In this document: positions 6,554-14,805 of the stretch, in pieces
Layout: each line of letters begins with the position of its first letter
Numbering within the stretch: the stretch's first letter is position 1
NCBI GenBank assembly: GCA_040222185.1
Contig: JAVKDP010000025.1
Location: 1-64,000 of the forward strand
Length of the DNA stretch: 64,000 nt
DNA from: JAVKDP01 sp040222185
Lineage (GTDB): Bacteria > Bacteroidota > Rhodothermia > Balneolales > Balneolaceae
Reading direction: 5' to 3'
Made by a program: the position numbers and the translations under genes
The notes under the pieces: model-generated
The model's input: only the letters and a program-made list of their open reading frames with translations
Database searches by the model: none
Told to the model about the DNA's origin: nothing

Positions 6554-7171
6554 TTATAACTTAATCCCCATGAACGACATAAATGCGATACCCATTAACC
6601 CGGTAACGATGAATGTAATTCCTAAACCTCTTAACGGCGCCGGAACGTTCGAATACTGAATCTTTTCACGGATTGCAGCGATAGCTACAATAGCAAGGAA
6701 CCAGCCAATACCGCTACCAAAGCCAAATACTGTAGCTTCGGTAATTGTTGCATAGTTTCTTTCCTGCATGAAAAGTGAGCCCCCAAGAATAGAGCAGTTT
6801 ACTGCAATAAGCGGTAGGAAAATCCCTAGTGCACTGTACAAGGCCGGTGCAAATTTCTCAACTGCCATTTCTACCAACTGTACCATCGAAGCGATTACTG
6901 CGATGAAAAGGATAAATGAAAGGAAGCTTAGATCTACATCTGCAAACTCAGGGCTTAACCAGGTTAATGCGCCTTCATTTAATACATAGTTCTGTAGTAA
7001 ATAGTTAGTCGGTACGGTTACAGTTAGTACAAAGATTACTGCTGCTCCAAGGCCAACACCCGTTGTTACTTTTTTAGAAACAGCCAGGTAAGAACACATG
7101 CCCAGGAAGTAGGCAAAGATCATGTTCTCAACAAAAATAGCTTTTACAAATATGTTAATGAGTTCTTGCAT
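6554..7171 (-). CDS. nqrE: Na+-translocating NADH:quinone reductase subunit E
   Basis: 205 aa with six predicted transmembrane helices. Cys26 ('GMCSYLAVSKK') and Cys126 ('VNCSILGGS') are the conserved cysteines that, with the pair in NqrD, hold an intramembrane Fe centre. Length matches the family (about 200 aa). 6 bp after nqrD and 25 bp before nqrF in the operon. Confidence 0.97.
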   Translation of the reverse strand: MQELINIFVKAIFVENMIFAYFLGMCSYLAVSKKVTTGVGLGAAVIFVLTVTVPTNYLLQNYVLNEGALTWLSPEFADVDLSFLSFILFIAVIASMVQLVEMAVEKFAPALYSALGIFLPLIAVNCSILGGSLFMQERNYATITEATVFGFGSGIGWFLAIVAIAAIREKIQYSNVPAPLRGLGITFIVTGLMGIAFMSFMGIKL

Positions 7172-7177
7172 CGTCGC

Positions 7178-7876
7178 TTACTCCTCGATCAATTTAGTGT
7201 TACGAGCGCGCTGTACCCAGATGATAATTCCAACGGTGATTAACGCCATTGGTGGTAACAACATAAAACCGTTGTTACTGTAGAATCCGCCATTTGCGAT
7301 GTACCAGCTATCCGGGATAACCTGCATTCCGAATAAGGTACCTGAACCTAGCAGTTCTCTAAAGAATGCTACTGCCATTAAAATCCAGGCGTAACCGAAG
7401 GCATTACCTATTCCATCAAGGAATGATCTCCAAGGCGTGTTACCAAGAGCAAAAGCTTCAAGGCGACCCATAATAATACAGTTCGTGATAATCAGACCCA
7501 CAAATACCGAAAGCTCTTTAGACACATCATATGCAAAAGCTTTTAGCACCTGATCTACTAATACCACAAGAGCGGCCACAACTACAAGCTGAACTATAAT
7601 TCGAATCCTGTTCGGAACAAGGTCTCTCAAAAGAGAGATAATCACGTTTCCGGCTGCCATTACGAATACCACTGAAATCGACATCACCAATGCCGGATAT
7701 AGTTTTACTGTAATCGCCAGCGCTGAACATATCCCCAAAACCTGTACGGTAATCGGGTTATCATCATTCATCGGATCTCTTAACAGCTTTCTGTTCTTCT
7801 TACTGAAAAGAGGCTCTTTTGGCTTCCGGTCAATAAGCTGTTCTTTGTCTTGTTCTTTTTCTAAAACTTCTGCCAT
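7178..7876 (-). CDS. nqrD: Na+-translocating NADH:quinone reductase subunit D
   Basis: 232 aa, homologous to NqrE and RnfE. A charged N-terminal extension of about 25 residues ('EKEQDKEQLIDRKPK') precedes the six-helix core. Conserved cysteines C50 ('LGICSALA') and C133 ('TNCIIMGR') form the Fe site with NqrE. Typical NqrD is about 210 aa, so the extension is slightly unusual. 35 bp after nqrC. Confidence 0.97.
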   Translation of the reverse strand: MAEVLEKEQDKEQLIDRKPKEPLFSKKNRKLLRDPMNDDNPITVQVLGICSALAITVKLYPALVMSISVVFVMAAGNVIISLLRDLVPNRIRIIVQLVVVAALVVLVDQVLKAFAYDVSKELSVFVGLIITNCIIMGRLEAFALGNTPWRSFLDGIGNAFGYAWILMAVAFFRELLGSGTLFGMQVIPDSWYIANGGFYSNNGFMLLPPMALITVGIIIWVQRARNTKLIEE

Positions 7877-7911
7877 GTGTTTTTACTTAGATGTTGCAGC
7901 GTTTAAAATAA

Positions 7912-8631
7912 TTATAGTTCACTTCCTGAAGTCGTTTGTGACTTCAAATATTCTTTGAGAAAAGGGATGTATGCCTGGAGGTTATCAGCGATCATCGCTT
8001 CAACTCCATCGGATGTAATGGTTCCGCCACTGATACCATCTACTTCGTTATTATCGTCAGCGTCTCCTTTTCTTACATCAATACCAATCAGCTCTCCGTT
8101 TGCATCTAAAATCTGCTTTCCTTTAAACTGAGTTTCAAATATTGGTGTGGAAATCTCTGCTCCTAAACCAGGTGTTTCAGCTTTGTGGTCAAAAACGGCC
8201 CCGTATATTGTAGTTAGGTCTTGCTCAAGAGAGATATAGCCCCAGATTGGACCCCAAAGTCCTTGTCCTCTTAATGGAATAACGAAATATGTTTTTCCAT
8301 CTTTACTAGCGATATAAACCGGAGCACTTCTTTCGAGAACCGGCTTACGGACTTCCTTAGCCATATCAACGGTAAATGCTTCCTGGCCTTCTTGAAGCTT
8401 GTTATCAGTTAATACAAACGCTTCTTTTACATAATCCGGATATAACTCTTCGGCTTCAGCGCGTGTAGCCTCAATCTCAATTGAGCTAAGGATGTTCTGC
8501 ATTTTTTCCTGCTCAACATTTTTATCCTGGGCAGGCTTTAGTGTTGTAGCTGCAAAAGAAAGGATTGCTGCTACCACCACAACCATAATCGTAGAGAATA
8601 TAAAAGTGTAACTGTTCTTATTTACATCCAT
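7912..8631 (-). CDS. nqrC: Na+-translocating NADH:quinone reductase subunit C
   Basis: 239 aa. One N-terminal transmembrane helix (about 8-30) and a periplasmic FMN-binding domain. The covalent FMN site lies at residues 201-204: SGGT within 'DGISGGTITSDG', so Thr204 is the predicted acceptor of ApbE-transferred FMN. The family consensus is usually SGAT/SGST; Gly before the Thr is a small deviation. 'LWGPIWGYISLE' and 'AETPGLGAEI' are typical NqrC/RnfG motifs. Starts 2 bp after nqrB ends. Confidence 0.96.
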   Translation of the reverse strand: MDVNKNSYTFIFSTIMVVVVAAILSFAATTLKPAQDKNVEQEKMQNILSSIEIEATRAEAEELYPDYVKEAFVLTDNKLQEGQEAFTVDMAKEVRKPVLERSAPVYIASKDGKTYFVIPLRGQGLWGPIWGYISLEQDLTTIYGAVFDHKAETPGLGAEISTPIFETQFKGKQILDANGELIGIDVRKGDADDNNEVDGISGGTITSDGVEAMIADNLQAYIPFLKEYLKSQTTSGSEL

Positions 8632-8633
8632 TA

Positions 8634-9824
8634 TTACGCCTCTGCAGTTTTAAGGGCTAATCTTTTCTGGCGTCTTTTGACATTCGCCTGAACCACATAG
8701 TGATCAATCAAAGGAGCCATTGTATTCATGAATAAGATCGCAAGCATAATGCCTTCCGGGTAAGCCGGGTTGAACACCCGAATCATAACTCCGAGGAAAC
8801 CTATCAGGAATCCGTAATACCATTTTCCTTGTTCCGTCTGAGAACCAGATACAGGATCAGTTGCCATATAAACAACACCAAAAGCAAAACCACCAATAAT
8901 TAAGTGCTGCCAAAATGGAATTGCCATGAATGCTTGTTGTTCAGGAGAAAGCGCATATGGAGCAACAAGGTTGAAAATGATCCCCATGGTAGCACCACCA
9001 AGAACTGCACTCAGCATTATCTTCCAGCTTCCGATTCCAGTAAAGATCAACAGTCCGGCACCTAGCATAATTGCGATTACGGAAGTCTCTCCAATAGATC
9101 CAGGGATAATTCCGATGAAAGCATCCAGCGCTGAATATGGAGTAGTACCTGTAGTTGCCAGGTCTCCTAACATAGTAGCTCCAGAATAACCGTCTACTAA
9201 AGCCTGACCTTCATTTAGCGAAGTATCAATCCAAACTTTATCACCAGACATAAACGCCGGGTAAGCAAAGAATGCAAACGCACGTGCTAAAAGCGCCGGG
9301 TTAAAGATATTCATTCCGGTTCCGCCAAATACTTCTTTACCGATTACAACAGCAAACACTACTGAGATAGCAACCATCCATAATGGCATGGTTGGAGGCA
9401 TAACCAGCGGAATTAACATCCCACTTACAAGGTAACCTTCTTCTATCTGGTGGCCTTTAAGTACACAAAAGAGGAATTCAACGCCTAAACCTACTCCGTA
9501 AGAAACCACAACGATTGGTAATACCTGGATCGCTCCAAATATAAACTGCTCCATAAAGGTGGCTTCTACACCAATAGCTAAAAAGTGGTGGTATCCAACA
9601 TTCCACATTCCAAAAAGGAGTGTTGGAACAAGAGCCATAATCACGGTGTTCATTGTTCGCTTTAAATCTATTCCATCCCTGATATGCGCCCCGCTGTGAG
9701 CCGCGTGACCAGGTACAAAAAGAAATGTTGCGAAGCCGTCGTATACCGGCCAGAGTTTTTCAAGCTTTCCACCCTTGTCAAAGTTGGGCTTTACGCTTTC
9801 TAAAAGATCGTGTAATACTTTCAT
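8634..9824 (-). CDS. nqrB: Na+-translocating NADH:quinone reductase subunit B
   Basis: 396 aa multi-helix integral membrane subunit that carries a covalent FMN and riboflavin and forms much of the Na+ path. The FMN motif SGAT is at residues 214-217 ('DGYSGATMLG'), with Thr217 the predicted attachment site. Other family marks: 'GKEVFGGTGMNIFNPALLARAF' region, 'MATDPVSGSQT' and 'NPAYPEG'. Second gene in the operon, 19 bp after nqrA. Confidence 0.97.
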   Translation of the reverse strand: MKVLHDLLESVKPNFDKGGKLEKLWPVYDGFATFLFVPGHAAHSGAHIRDGIDLKRTMNTVIMALVPTLLFGMWNVGYHHFLAIGVEATFMEQFIFGAIQVLPIVVVSYGVGLGVEFLFCVLKGHQIEEGYLVSGMLIPLVMPPTMPLWMVAISVVFAVVIGKEVFGGTGMNIFNPALLARAFAFFAYPAFMSGDKVWIDTSLNEGQALVDGYSGATMLGDLATTGTTPYSALDAFIGIIPGSIGETSVIAIMLGAGLLIFTGIGSWKIMLSAVLGGATMGIIFNLVAPYALSPEQQAFMAIPFWQHLIIGGFAFGVVYMATDPVSGSQTEQGKWYYGFLIGFLGVMIRVFNPAYPEGIMLAILFMNTMAPLIDHYVVQANVKRRQKRLALKTAEA

Positions 9825-9843
9825 TATTTACTATAGAACTTTA

Positions 9844-11205
9844 TTAACCTACTTCTTCTTTCATCAAATCCAGGCCTTTTCTAATAGTCTCCTGGACATG
9901 AGTCTTCGAGGTACAAACCACTTCGCAAAGTGCAAAGTCTTCTTCAACTACCTCATAAATCCCAAGGTTTTCCATTGCCTCGATATCGTTGATCATGATT
10001 GCTTTGATCAATTGAACCGGGAAAATGTCGAATGGAAATACTCTTTCATATTCACCTGTAACTACAAAAGCACGCTCTTCACCGTGCTGGTTTGTATCCA
10101 GTTTATATGTTACTGCTCCAATCTGGCGCTGAAACCATGACGGAAGTGTTCTTGAAATACTAAATTTGTCTGGTTTTGGTATTAACCAGCCAAAAAGCTC
10201 CGGCTCTTCTCCTTCAGGGATTACAGTTATTTGCCTGTCATAAAAGCCTATATACCCGTCTTCTTCTATTTTTGTACCAGTAAGTACATTTCCGGAGATA
10301 ATTCTATTCTTGCCTTCTGAAGTATTTCCCGTAAGAAAGTTCTTTATTGAAGCACCAAGAATGGTTGAATGGTACTTTCGGTCAACTACTTCAGAACCTG
10401 TAAGAGCAATATTGATTCTGGCATCAAATTTACCCTCAAGAAATAGTCGTCCAATAATTACAACATGCTCCGGGGTGATCGTCCAAACAGTTTCACCTTT
10501 GTTGATAGGATCATTTTCATGGATATGTACACCTACTAATCCTGCCGGGTGAGGGCCATCATATTTAGTGATTTTCAATCCTTTTACCCCTGAAAGAACC
10601 CGGCCTGCTGGCGTTGAAGCATTCAACCCTAAGTGAACTTTTCCGGAAGTTAACATTGCAAGGGCATTAACACCTGCTTGTAACTCTTTTTCCTGCCCTT
10701 CCAATAGTAGCGCCATATCAGGAGCTAATGGAGCAGAATCGAAACCAGAGATAAAAATCGCTTTTGGTTCTTTTTCAGGATTTGCTACCACGTTGTATGG
10801 TCTTTGCTTAAAGAAAGGCCAGCAACCGGAAGCTGTTAGTTTGTTGATGATCTCTTCACGGCTTAACGTGGTTGGATCGGCAGATCCAAAATCTTCATAG
10901 TTAGTTTCTTTGTCAGCCAGAACCCGAACTTCCATTATTCTGCGTTTAGCACCACGTACTATCTGGGCTACTTCCCCGCTTACCGGAGAGCAAAATTTAA
11001 CCTGTTCATTGTCTTTATCGAAGAGTAACGGAGAACCTGCTTTTACTTCATCGCCTTCTTTTACAGAAAGCTTGAACCGGACTCCATTGAAATCACCTGG
11101 TTTGATAGCGGCTGTTTCAACCGAAGTTGAAGTAGCAAAAACCTTATCTGCTTCCCCCACAAGCTGAATATCAACACCGCGTTTGATCTTAATCACGTCA
11201 GACAT
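9844..11205 (-). CDS. nqrA: Na+-translocating NADH:quinone reductase subunit A
   Basis: 453 aa, peripheral cytoplasmic subunit. It starts with the typical 'IKIKRGVDIQLVG' and contains barrel-sandwich segments ('VKEGDEVKAGSPLLFDK'), a Rossmann-like middle ('KAIFISGFDSAPLAPD') and the C-terminal 'FPFDIFPVQLIKAIMINDIEAMENLGIYEV', shared with RnfC-type proteins. Length matches the family. First gene of the nqr operon. Confidence 0.97.
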   Translation of the reverse strand: MSDVIKIKRGVDIQLVGEADKVFATSTSVETAAIKPGDFNGVRFKLSVKEGDEVKAGSPLLFDKDNEQVKFCSPVSGEVAQIVRGAKRRIMEVRVLADKETNYEDFGSADPTTLSREEIINKLTASGCWPFFKQRPYNVVANPEKEPKAIFISGFDSAPLAPDMALLLEGQEKELQAGVNALAMLTSGKVHLGLNASTPAGRVLSGVKGLKITKYDGPHPAGLVGVHIHENDPINKGETVWTITPEHVVIIGRLFLEGKFDARINIALTGSEVVDRKYHSTILGASIKNFLTGNTSEGKNRIISGNVLTGTKIEEDGYIGFYDRQITVIPEGEEPELFGWLIPKPDKFSISRTLPSWFQRQIGAVTYKLDTNQHGEERAFVVTGEYERVFPFDIFPVQLIKAIMINDIEAMENLGIYEVVEEDFALCEVVCTSKTHVQETIRKGLDLMKEEVG

Positions 11206-11319
11206 TTAGTAATTCAAATCTATTATTGAATAGTTAGTTTGAAACACAACAATTGCTTGATTTGCGTTCCCCGTGAATATCGAGTAACAACAAGTTGAAA
11301 ACTTTTAATTCAAGGCCAG

Positions 11320-11327
11320 CAAATATA
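11320..11327 (-). promoter_or_regulatory. Predicted -7 element of the nqr operon promoter
   Basis: TATATTTG on the minus strand fits the Bacteroidota TAnnTTTG element, about 115 bp before the nqrA start, giving a 5' UTR of about 105 nt. A -33 TTG is not obvious. The rest of the 255-bp gap (11206-11460) shows no gene. Confidence 0.5.
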
Positions 11328-11460
11328 CTAATTTTTTGAGGTGTTTTCGTAACCTTTTAGCTTAAAAAGCTCTGCACGTTATTCCGTGTTTAAAAAAGCG
11401 CTTTCCGAAACAACCCCGTTCTGCTGTAATGTGAATTCCCCGTTGAATTTATATGACCCG

Positions 11461-12462
11461 CTAAATAATCAGCATTGCATCTCCGAAGGAGTAAAACCTA
11501 TATTTTTCCCGGATAGCATGTTTGTACACTCTATGCATTTCTTCAAAACCCATGAGCGCCGAAACCAGCATTAGCAAGGTACTTTTAGGAAGGTGAAAGT
11601 TTGTAATTAGGGAGTCGACTGCTTTGAAACGGTATCCGGGAGTTATAAATATGTCTGTCTCGCCGCTATCAGGGCTAAACTTTTTATCTTTTGTAGAAAG
11701 AGATTCTAGGACACGAATACTTGTGGTGCCTACTGCTGTTAAATGCCCTGCCCTATTTAATTCTTCAGCTGTTTGCTGATCTAATTGGTACCATTCGCTA
11801 TGCATCACATGATCATCAAGATTATCAACTTTAACTGGTGCGAATGTCCCTAACCCAACATGCAGCGTAACTTCTGTTTTGGAAATACCTTGATTAGCCA
11901 GGCTATCCAACAACTCATCAGTAAAGTGTAGGCCGGCTGTTGGCGCAGCTTTGCTCCCTAAGTCTTTGGCATATACCGTTTGATATTCTCCGGCTAAAGA
12001 TTCATCCTGTTCTATATATGGAGGAAAAGGTGTGAACTTGAATGGTTCCAGTTCGGGAGCATCCAGGTCATGTGAAAGAATAATGGTTCGTAATCCGTCT
12101 TCGGCAACATGAGTAACTTTAGCACTGATACCTTCGGCAAGTTCCAGCTCTTTTCCCGCCTTGAACTTTTTCCCTGGCCTTACTAAAGCTTCAATGGTGT
12201 TATTGTTCCTGACAGAAGTTACGAACAGCTCTTTCTTCCCTCCATCGAACATCAACCTGCACTTCTCAACCTTGCTGTTATTTACTACCAGCGTTGTTTC
12301 TGGATGCAGGTATCTTCCCAGATTATAGAAATAGTCATCTGTTATGCTTTTACTCTCCCTATCATAAACTAGTAATCGCGCATGATCTCTTGGGTGCGCA
12401 GGAGATTGGGCTATAAGTTCTTCAGGAAGGTGGTAATCGAAATCGGAGAGGGTGTAGCTCAT
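11461..12462 (-). CDS. queA: tRNA preQ1(34) S-adenosylmethionine ribosyltransferase-isomerase
   Basis: 333 aa. QueA transfers and isomerises the ribosyl moiety of SAM onto preQ1 at tRNA wobble position 34, the penultimate step towards queuosine. It starts 'LSDFDYHLPEELIAQSP' and has the family segments 'AAPTAGLHFT', 'TLHVGLGTFAPV', 'GTTSIRVLES' and 'TNFHLPKSTLLMLVSAL'. Length is close to the usual 340-350. It follows dxs by 9 bp in an xseB-dxs-queA operon. Confidence 0.95.
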   Translation of the reverse strand: MSYTLSDFDYHLPEELIAQSPAHPRDHARLLVYDRESKSITDDYFYNLGRYLHPETTLVVNNSKVEKCRLMFDGGKKELFVTSVRNNNTIEALVRPGKKFKAGKELELAEGISAKVTHVAEDGLRTIILSHDLDAPELEPFKFTPFPPYIEQDESLAGEYQTVYAKDLGSKAAPTAGLHFTDELLDSLANQGISKTEVTLHVGLGTFAPVKVDNLDDHVMHSEWYQLDQQTAEELNRAGHLTAVGTTSIRVLESLSTKDKKFSPDSGETDIFITPGYRFKAVDSLITNFHLPKSTLLMLVSALMGFEEMHRVYKHAIREKYRFYSFGDAMLII

Positions 12463-12471
12463 TCCCGGGTT

Positions 12472-14391
12472 TTACTCTTTTACAAGTATATTTTTTACTT
12501 CTTCAAGTATCCCCTCAACACCAATTCCTACTTCTACATGCAGCTCTTCCTGGGTGCCATGCTCGATTATACGATCAGGCAGACCCATAATTTTTAAAGT
12601 AGGTGCGCTTTCTTTTTCCGCTAAATACTCAGCAACTGCACTTCCAAAGCCACCTATTCTCGCTCCATCTTCTATCGTAATGATGTGATCGTATTTCAGG
12701 CAGATTTCATCAATGAGTTCGGTATCAAGTGGTTTTGCAAAACGCATATCATAGTGACCAATTTCTACATCTTCTTCTAACAGCTGGTTTGCTGCTTCAG
12801 TCACATATTTACCGATCGGACCAAAACTAAGTACTGCAACGCCTTCACCTTCTCTCAGGCAAATGCCTTTTCCTATCTCGATAGTCTGAAAATCTTCCCG
12901 AACCTCCATTCCCGTAGCTTTTCCTCTCGGGTACCGAATGGCCCAGGCTGCATCTTCATATAAAGATGCCGTGTACATCATATCTCTCAAATCCTGCTCA
13001 TTTAGAGGAGATGATATCAGCAGGTTCGGAATAGCGCGCATATAAGAAGTATCATATGCTCCATGATGTGTTGGCCCATCAGCCCCGGCAACCCCGGCTC
13101 TGTCAATACAGAATACCACTGGTAATTTTTGGATGGCTACATCATGTACTAGCTGGTCATACCCTCTTTGAAGGAATGTAGAGTAGATTGCACAAAAAGC
13201 TTTTTTCCCTTCAGTAGCTAAACCTGCAGCAAAAGTAACAGCATGTTGTTCTGCAATCCCTACATCAAATGCTCTTTCAGGAAAGCGGTTCATCATCGGT
13301 AGTAAGCTTGAACCACTTGGCATCGCCGGAGTCATACTTACAATTCGCTCATCTTTTTCGGCCAGTTCAACCAATGCATCACCAAATACATCCTGGTACT
13401 TCGGAGCAGATTTTTTAACAGCAGTAGGTGCTAATGATTTACCGGTAATCTTATCAAACGGGCTACTTTGAGCGTGCCATTTAGTTTGTTCTCTTTCAGC
13501 TGGAGCAAAACCTTTTCCTTTTACCGTAACAATATGAAGGAGTTTCGGCCCTTTTACTTCTTTGAGATCTTCTAAAGCTTTTCTTAACCCGTTTATATCA
13601 TGGCCATCCATTGGGCCATAGTATTTAAAACCTAATGATCTGAATAATGAGCCTGGTGTAAGCGCCGCCATCATTGCTGACTCTAAACGGGAAGCAATCT
13701 TTCTCATTTTATCACCCGCCGACCTGAAGTGCCCTAAAAGGTCATAAACTTCATCACGAACTTTGTTAAAGGTTCGGCTTGTAGTCAAATCAGCTAAATA
13801 CTCTTTAAGAGCCCCAACGTTAGGATCAATAGACATCCTGTTGTCATTCAAAATCACGAGTAAGTCACTTTTCATAGCGCCGGCATTGTTCAATGCTTCA
13901 AAAGCCTGGCCTCCAGACATTGCTCCATCCCCAATAATAGCAATGGCCTTTTTTTCTCCTCCATCTAAATCATTTGCTACCGCCATTCCCAGTGCAGCTG
14001 AAATAGATGTTGATGAATGCCCAACACCAAAAGCATCATGCTCACTTTCGCTTCTCTTCGGGAAACCAGATATCCCGCCATACTTCCTGTTAGTATAAAA
14101 CTGATCTCTTCTGCCAGTTAAAATCTTATGCCCATATGCCTGGTGCCCAACGTCCCAGACAATTTTATCCTCAGGCGAATTGTATACATAGTGAAGAGCA
14201 GTAGTAAGTTCTACAACACCAAGACTGGCACCAAAGTGGCCTCCATATACTGAAACAATGTCAATGATATATGCTCTTAATTCATCACATACATCTTGAA
14301 GTTGTTCTGGTGCAAGCTTTTGTAAATCGGCTGGAGAATTAATATTTCCTAAAAGGGCGCCGGGTTTAGGAAAATGCTCTTGGTGTTCCAT
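12472..14391 (-). CDS. dxs: 1-deoxy-D-xylulose-5-phosphate synthase
   Basis: 639 aa, TPP-dependent first enzyme of the MEP isoprenoid pathway (pyruvate plus glyceraldehyde-3-phosphate). Motifs: 'DVGHQAYGHKILTGR', 'GVGHSSTSISAALG', the TPP/Mg site 'IGDGAMSGGQAFEALNN', 'YYGPMDGHD', the transketolase pyrimidine domain 'GIAEQHAVTFAAG' and 'YSTFLQRGYDQLVHDVA', and the C-terminal domain. Full length. 14 bp after xseB, so co-transcribed. Confidence 0.97.
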   Translation of the reverse strand: MEHQEHFPKPGALLGNINSPADLQKLAPEQLQDVCDELRAYIIDIVSVYGGHFGASLGVVELTTALHYVYNSPEDKIVWDVGHQAYGHKILTGRRDQFYTNRKYGGISGFPKRSESEHDAFGVGHSSTSISAALGMAVANDLDGGEKKAIAIIGDGAMSGGQAFEALNNAGAMKSDLLVILNDNRMSIDPNVGALKEYLADLTTSRTFNKVRDEVYDLLGHFRSAGDKMRKIASRLESAMMAALTPGSLFRSLGFKYYGPMDGHDINGLRKALEDLKEVKGPKLLHIVTVKGKGFAPAEREQTKWHAQSSPFDKITGKSLAPTAVKKSAPKYQDVFGDALVELAEKDERIVSMTPAMPSGSSLLPMMNRFPERAFDVGIAEQHAVTFAAGLATEGKKAFCAIYSTFLQRGYDQLVHDVAIQKLPVVFCIDRAGVAGADGPTHHGAYDTSYMRAIPNLLISSPLNEQDLRDMMYTASLYEDAAWAIRYPRGKATGMEVREDFQTIEIGKGICLREGEGVAVLSFGPIGKYVTEAANQLLEEDVEIGHYDMRFAKPLDTELIDEICLKYDHIITIEDGARIGGFGSAVAEYLAEKESAPTLKIMGLPDRIIEHGTQEELHVEVGIGVEGILEEVKNILVKE

Positions 14392-14405
14392 AAAAATCAG
14401 ATTAC

Positions 14406-14606
14406 TTAATCTTGAGCTTCGTTAACCTGCTCAATTCGAAGTTCAGCCTGTTCCAAAATTTCATTACAAAAATGAGACAGATGAACCCCTTTTTCATACA
14501 GTTTTACTGAATCTTCTAGTGTTATATCCTCATTTTCTAACTTTGACACTATCGATTCTAATTCCTTTAAAGCCTCTTCGAAGCTCGGTCGTTCCTTTTC
14601 GCTCAT
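14406..14606 (-). CDS. xseB: Exodeoxyribonuclease VII small subunit
   Basis: 66 aa, acidic helical protein with the XseB signature 'SFEEALKELESIVSKLENEDITLEDSVKLYEKG' region and 'LEQAELRIEQV'. Partner of XseA in degrading single-stranded DNA; xseA is not in this window. First gene of the xseB-dxs-queA operon, a pairing seen in many bacteria. Confidence 0.93.
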   Translation of the reverse strand: MSEKERPSFEEALKELESIVSKLENEDITLEDSVKLYEKGVHLSHFCNEILEQAELRIEQVNEAQD

Positions 14607-14652
14607 TAAATATTCAGATGAGATATAATACTTTTATCACTTTTTGTTCCGC

Positions 14653-14660
14653 CAAAAATA
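14653..14660 (-). promoter_or_regulatory. Possible -7 element for xseB-dxs-queA
   Basis: TATTTTTG on the minus strand fits TAnnTTTG, 47 bp before the xseB start. No -33 element at the right distance could be picked out. Confidence 0.3.
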
Positions 14661-14805
14661 CTGCTTTTTAATGACAATGCCATAATACGGCCCTTTTCCC
14701 TTCTCTGAGCCCTTTACCAGATTGCGAATTATAATTTTTAAACCCTCACTCCGTCTATATATTCAAGGTGCTGTTATAGTTAGGGGATCACTAAATCTAT
14801 TTTTT

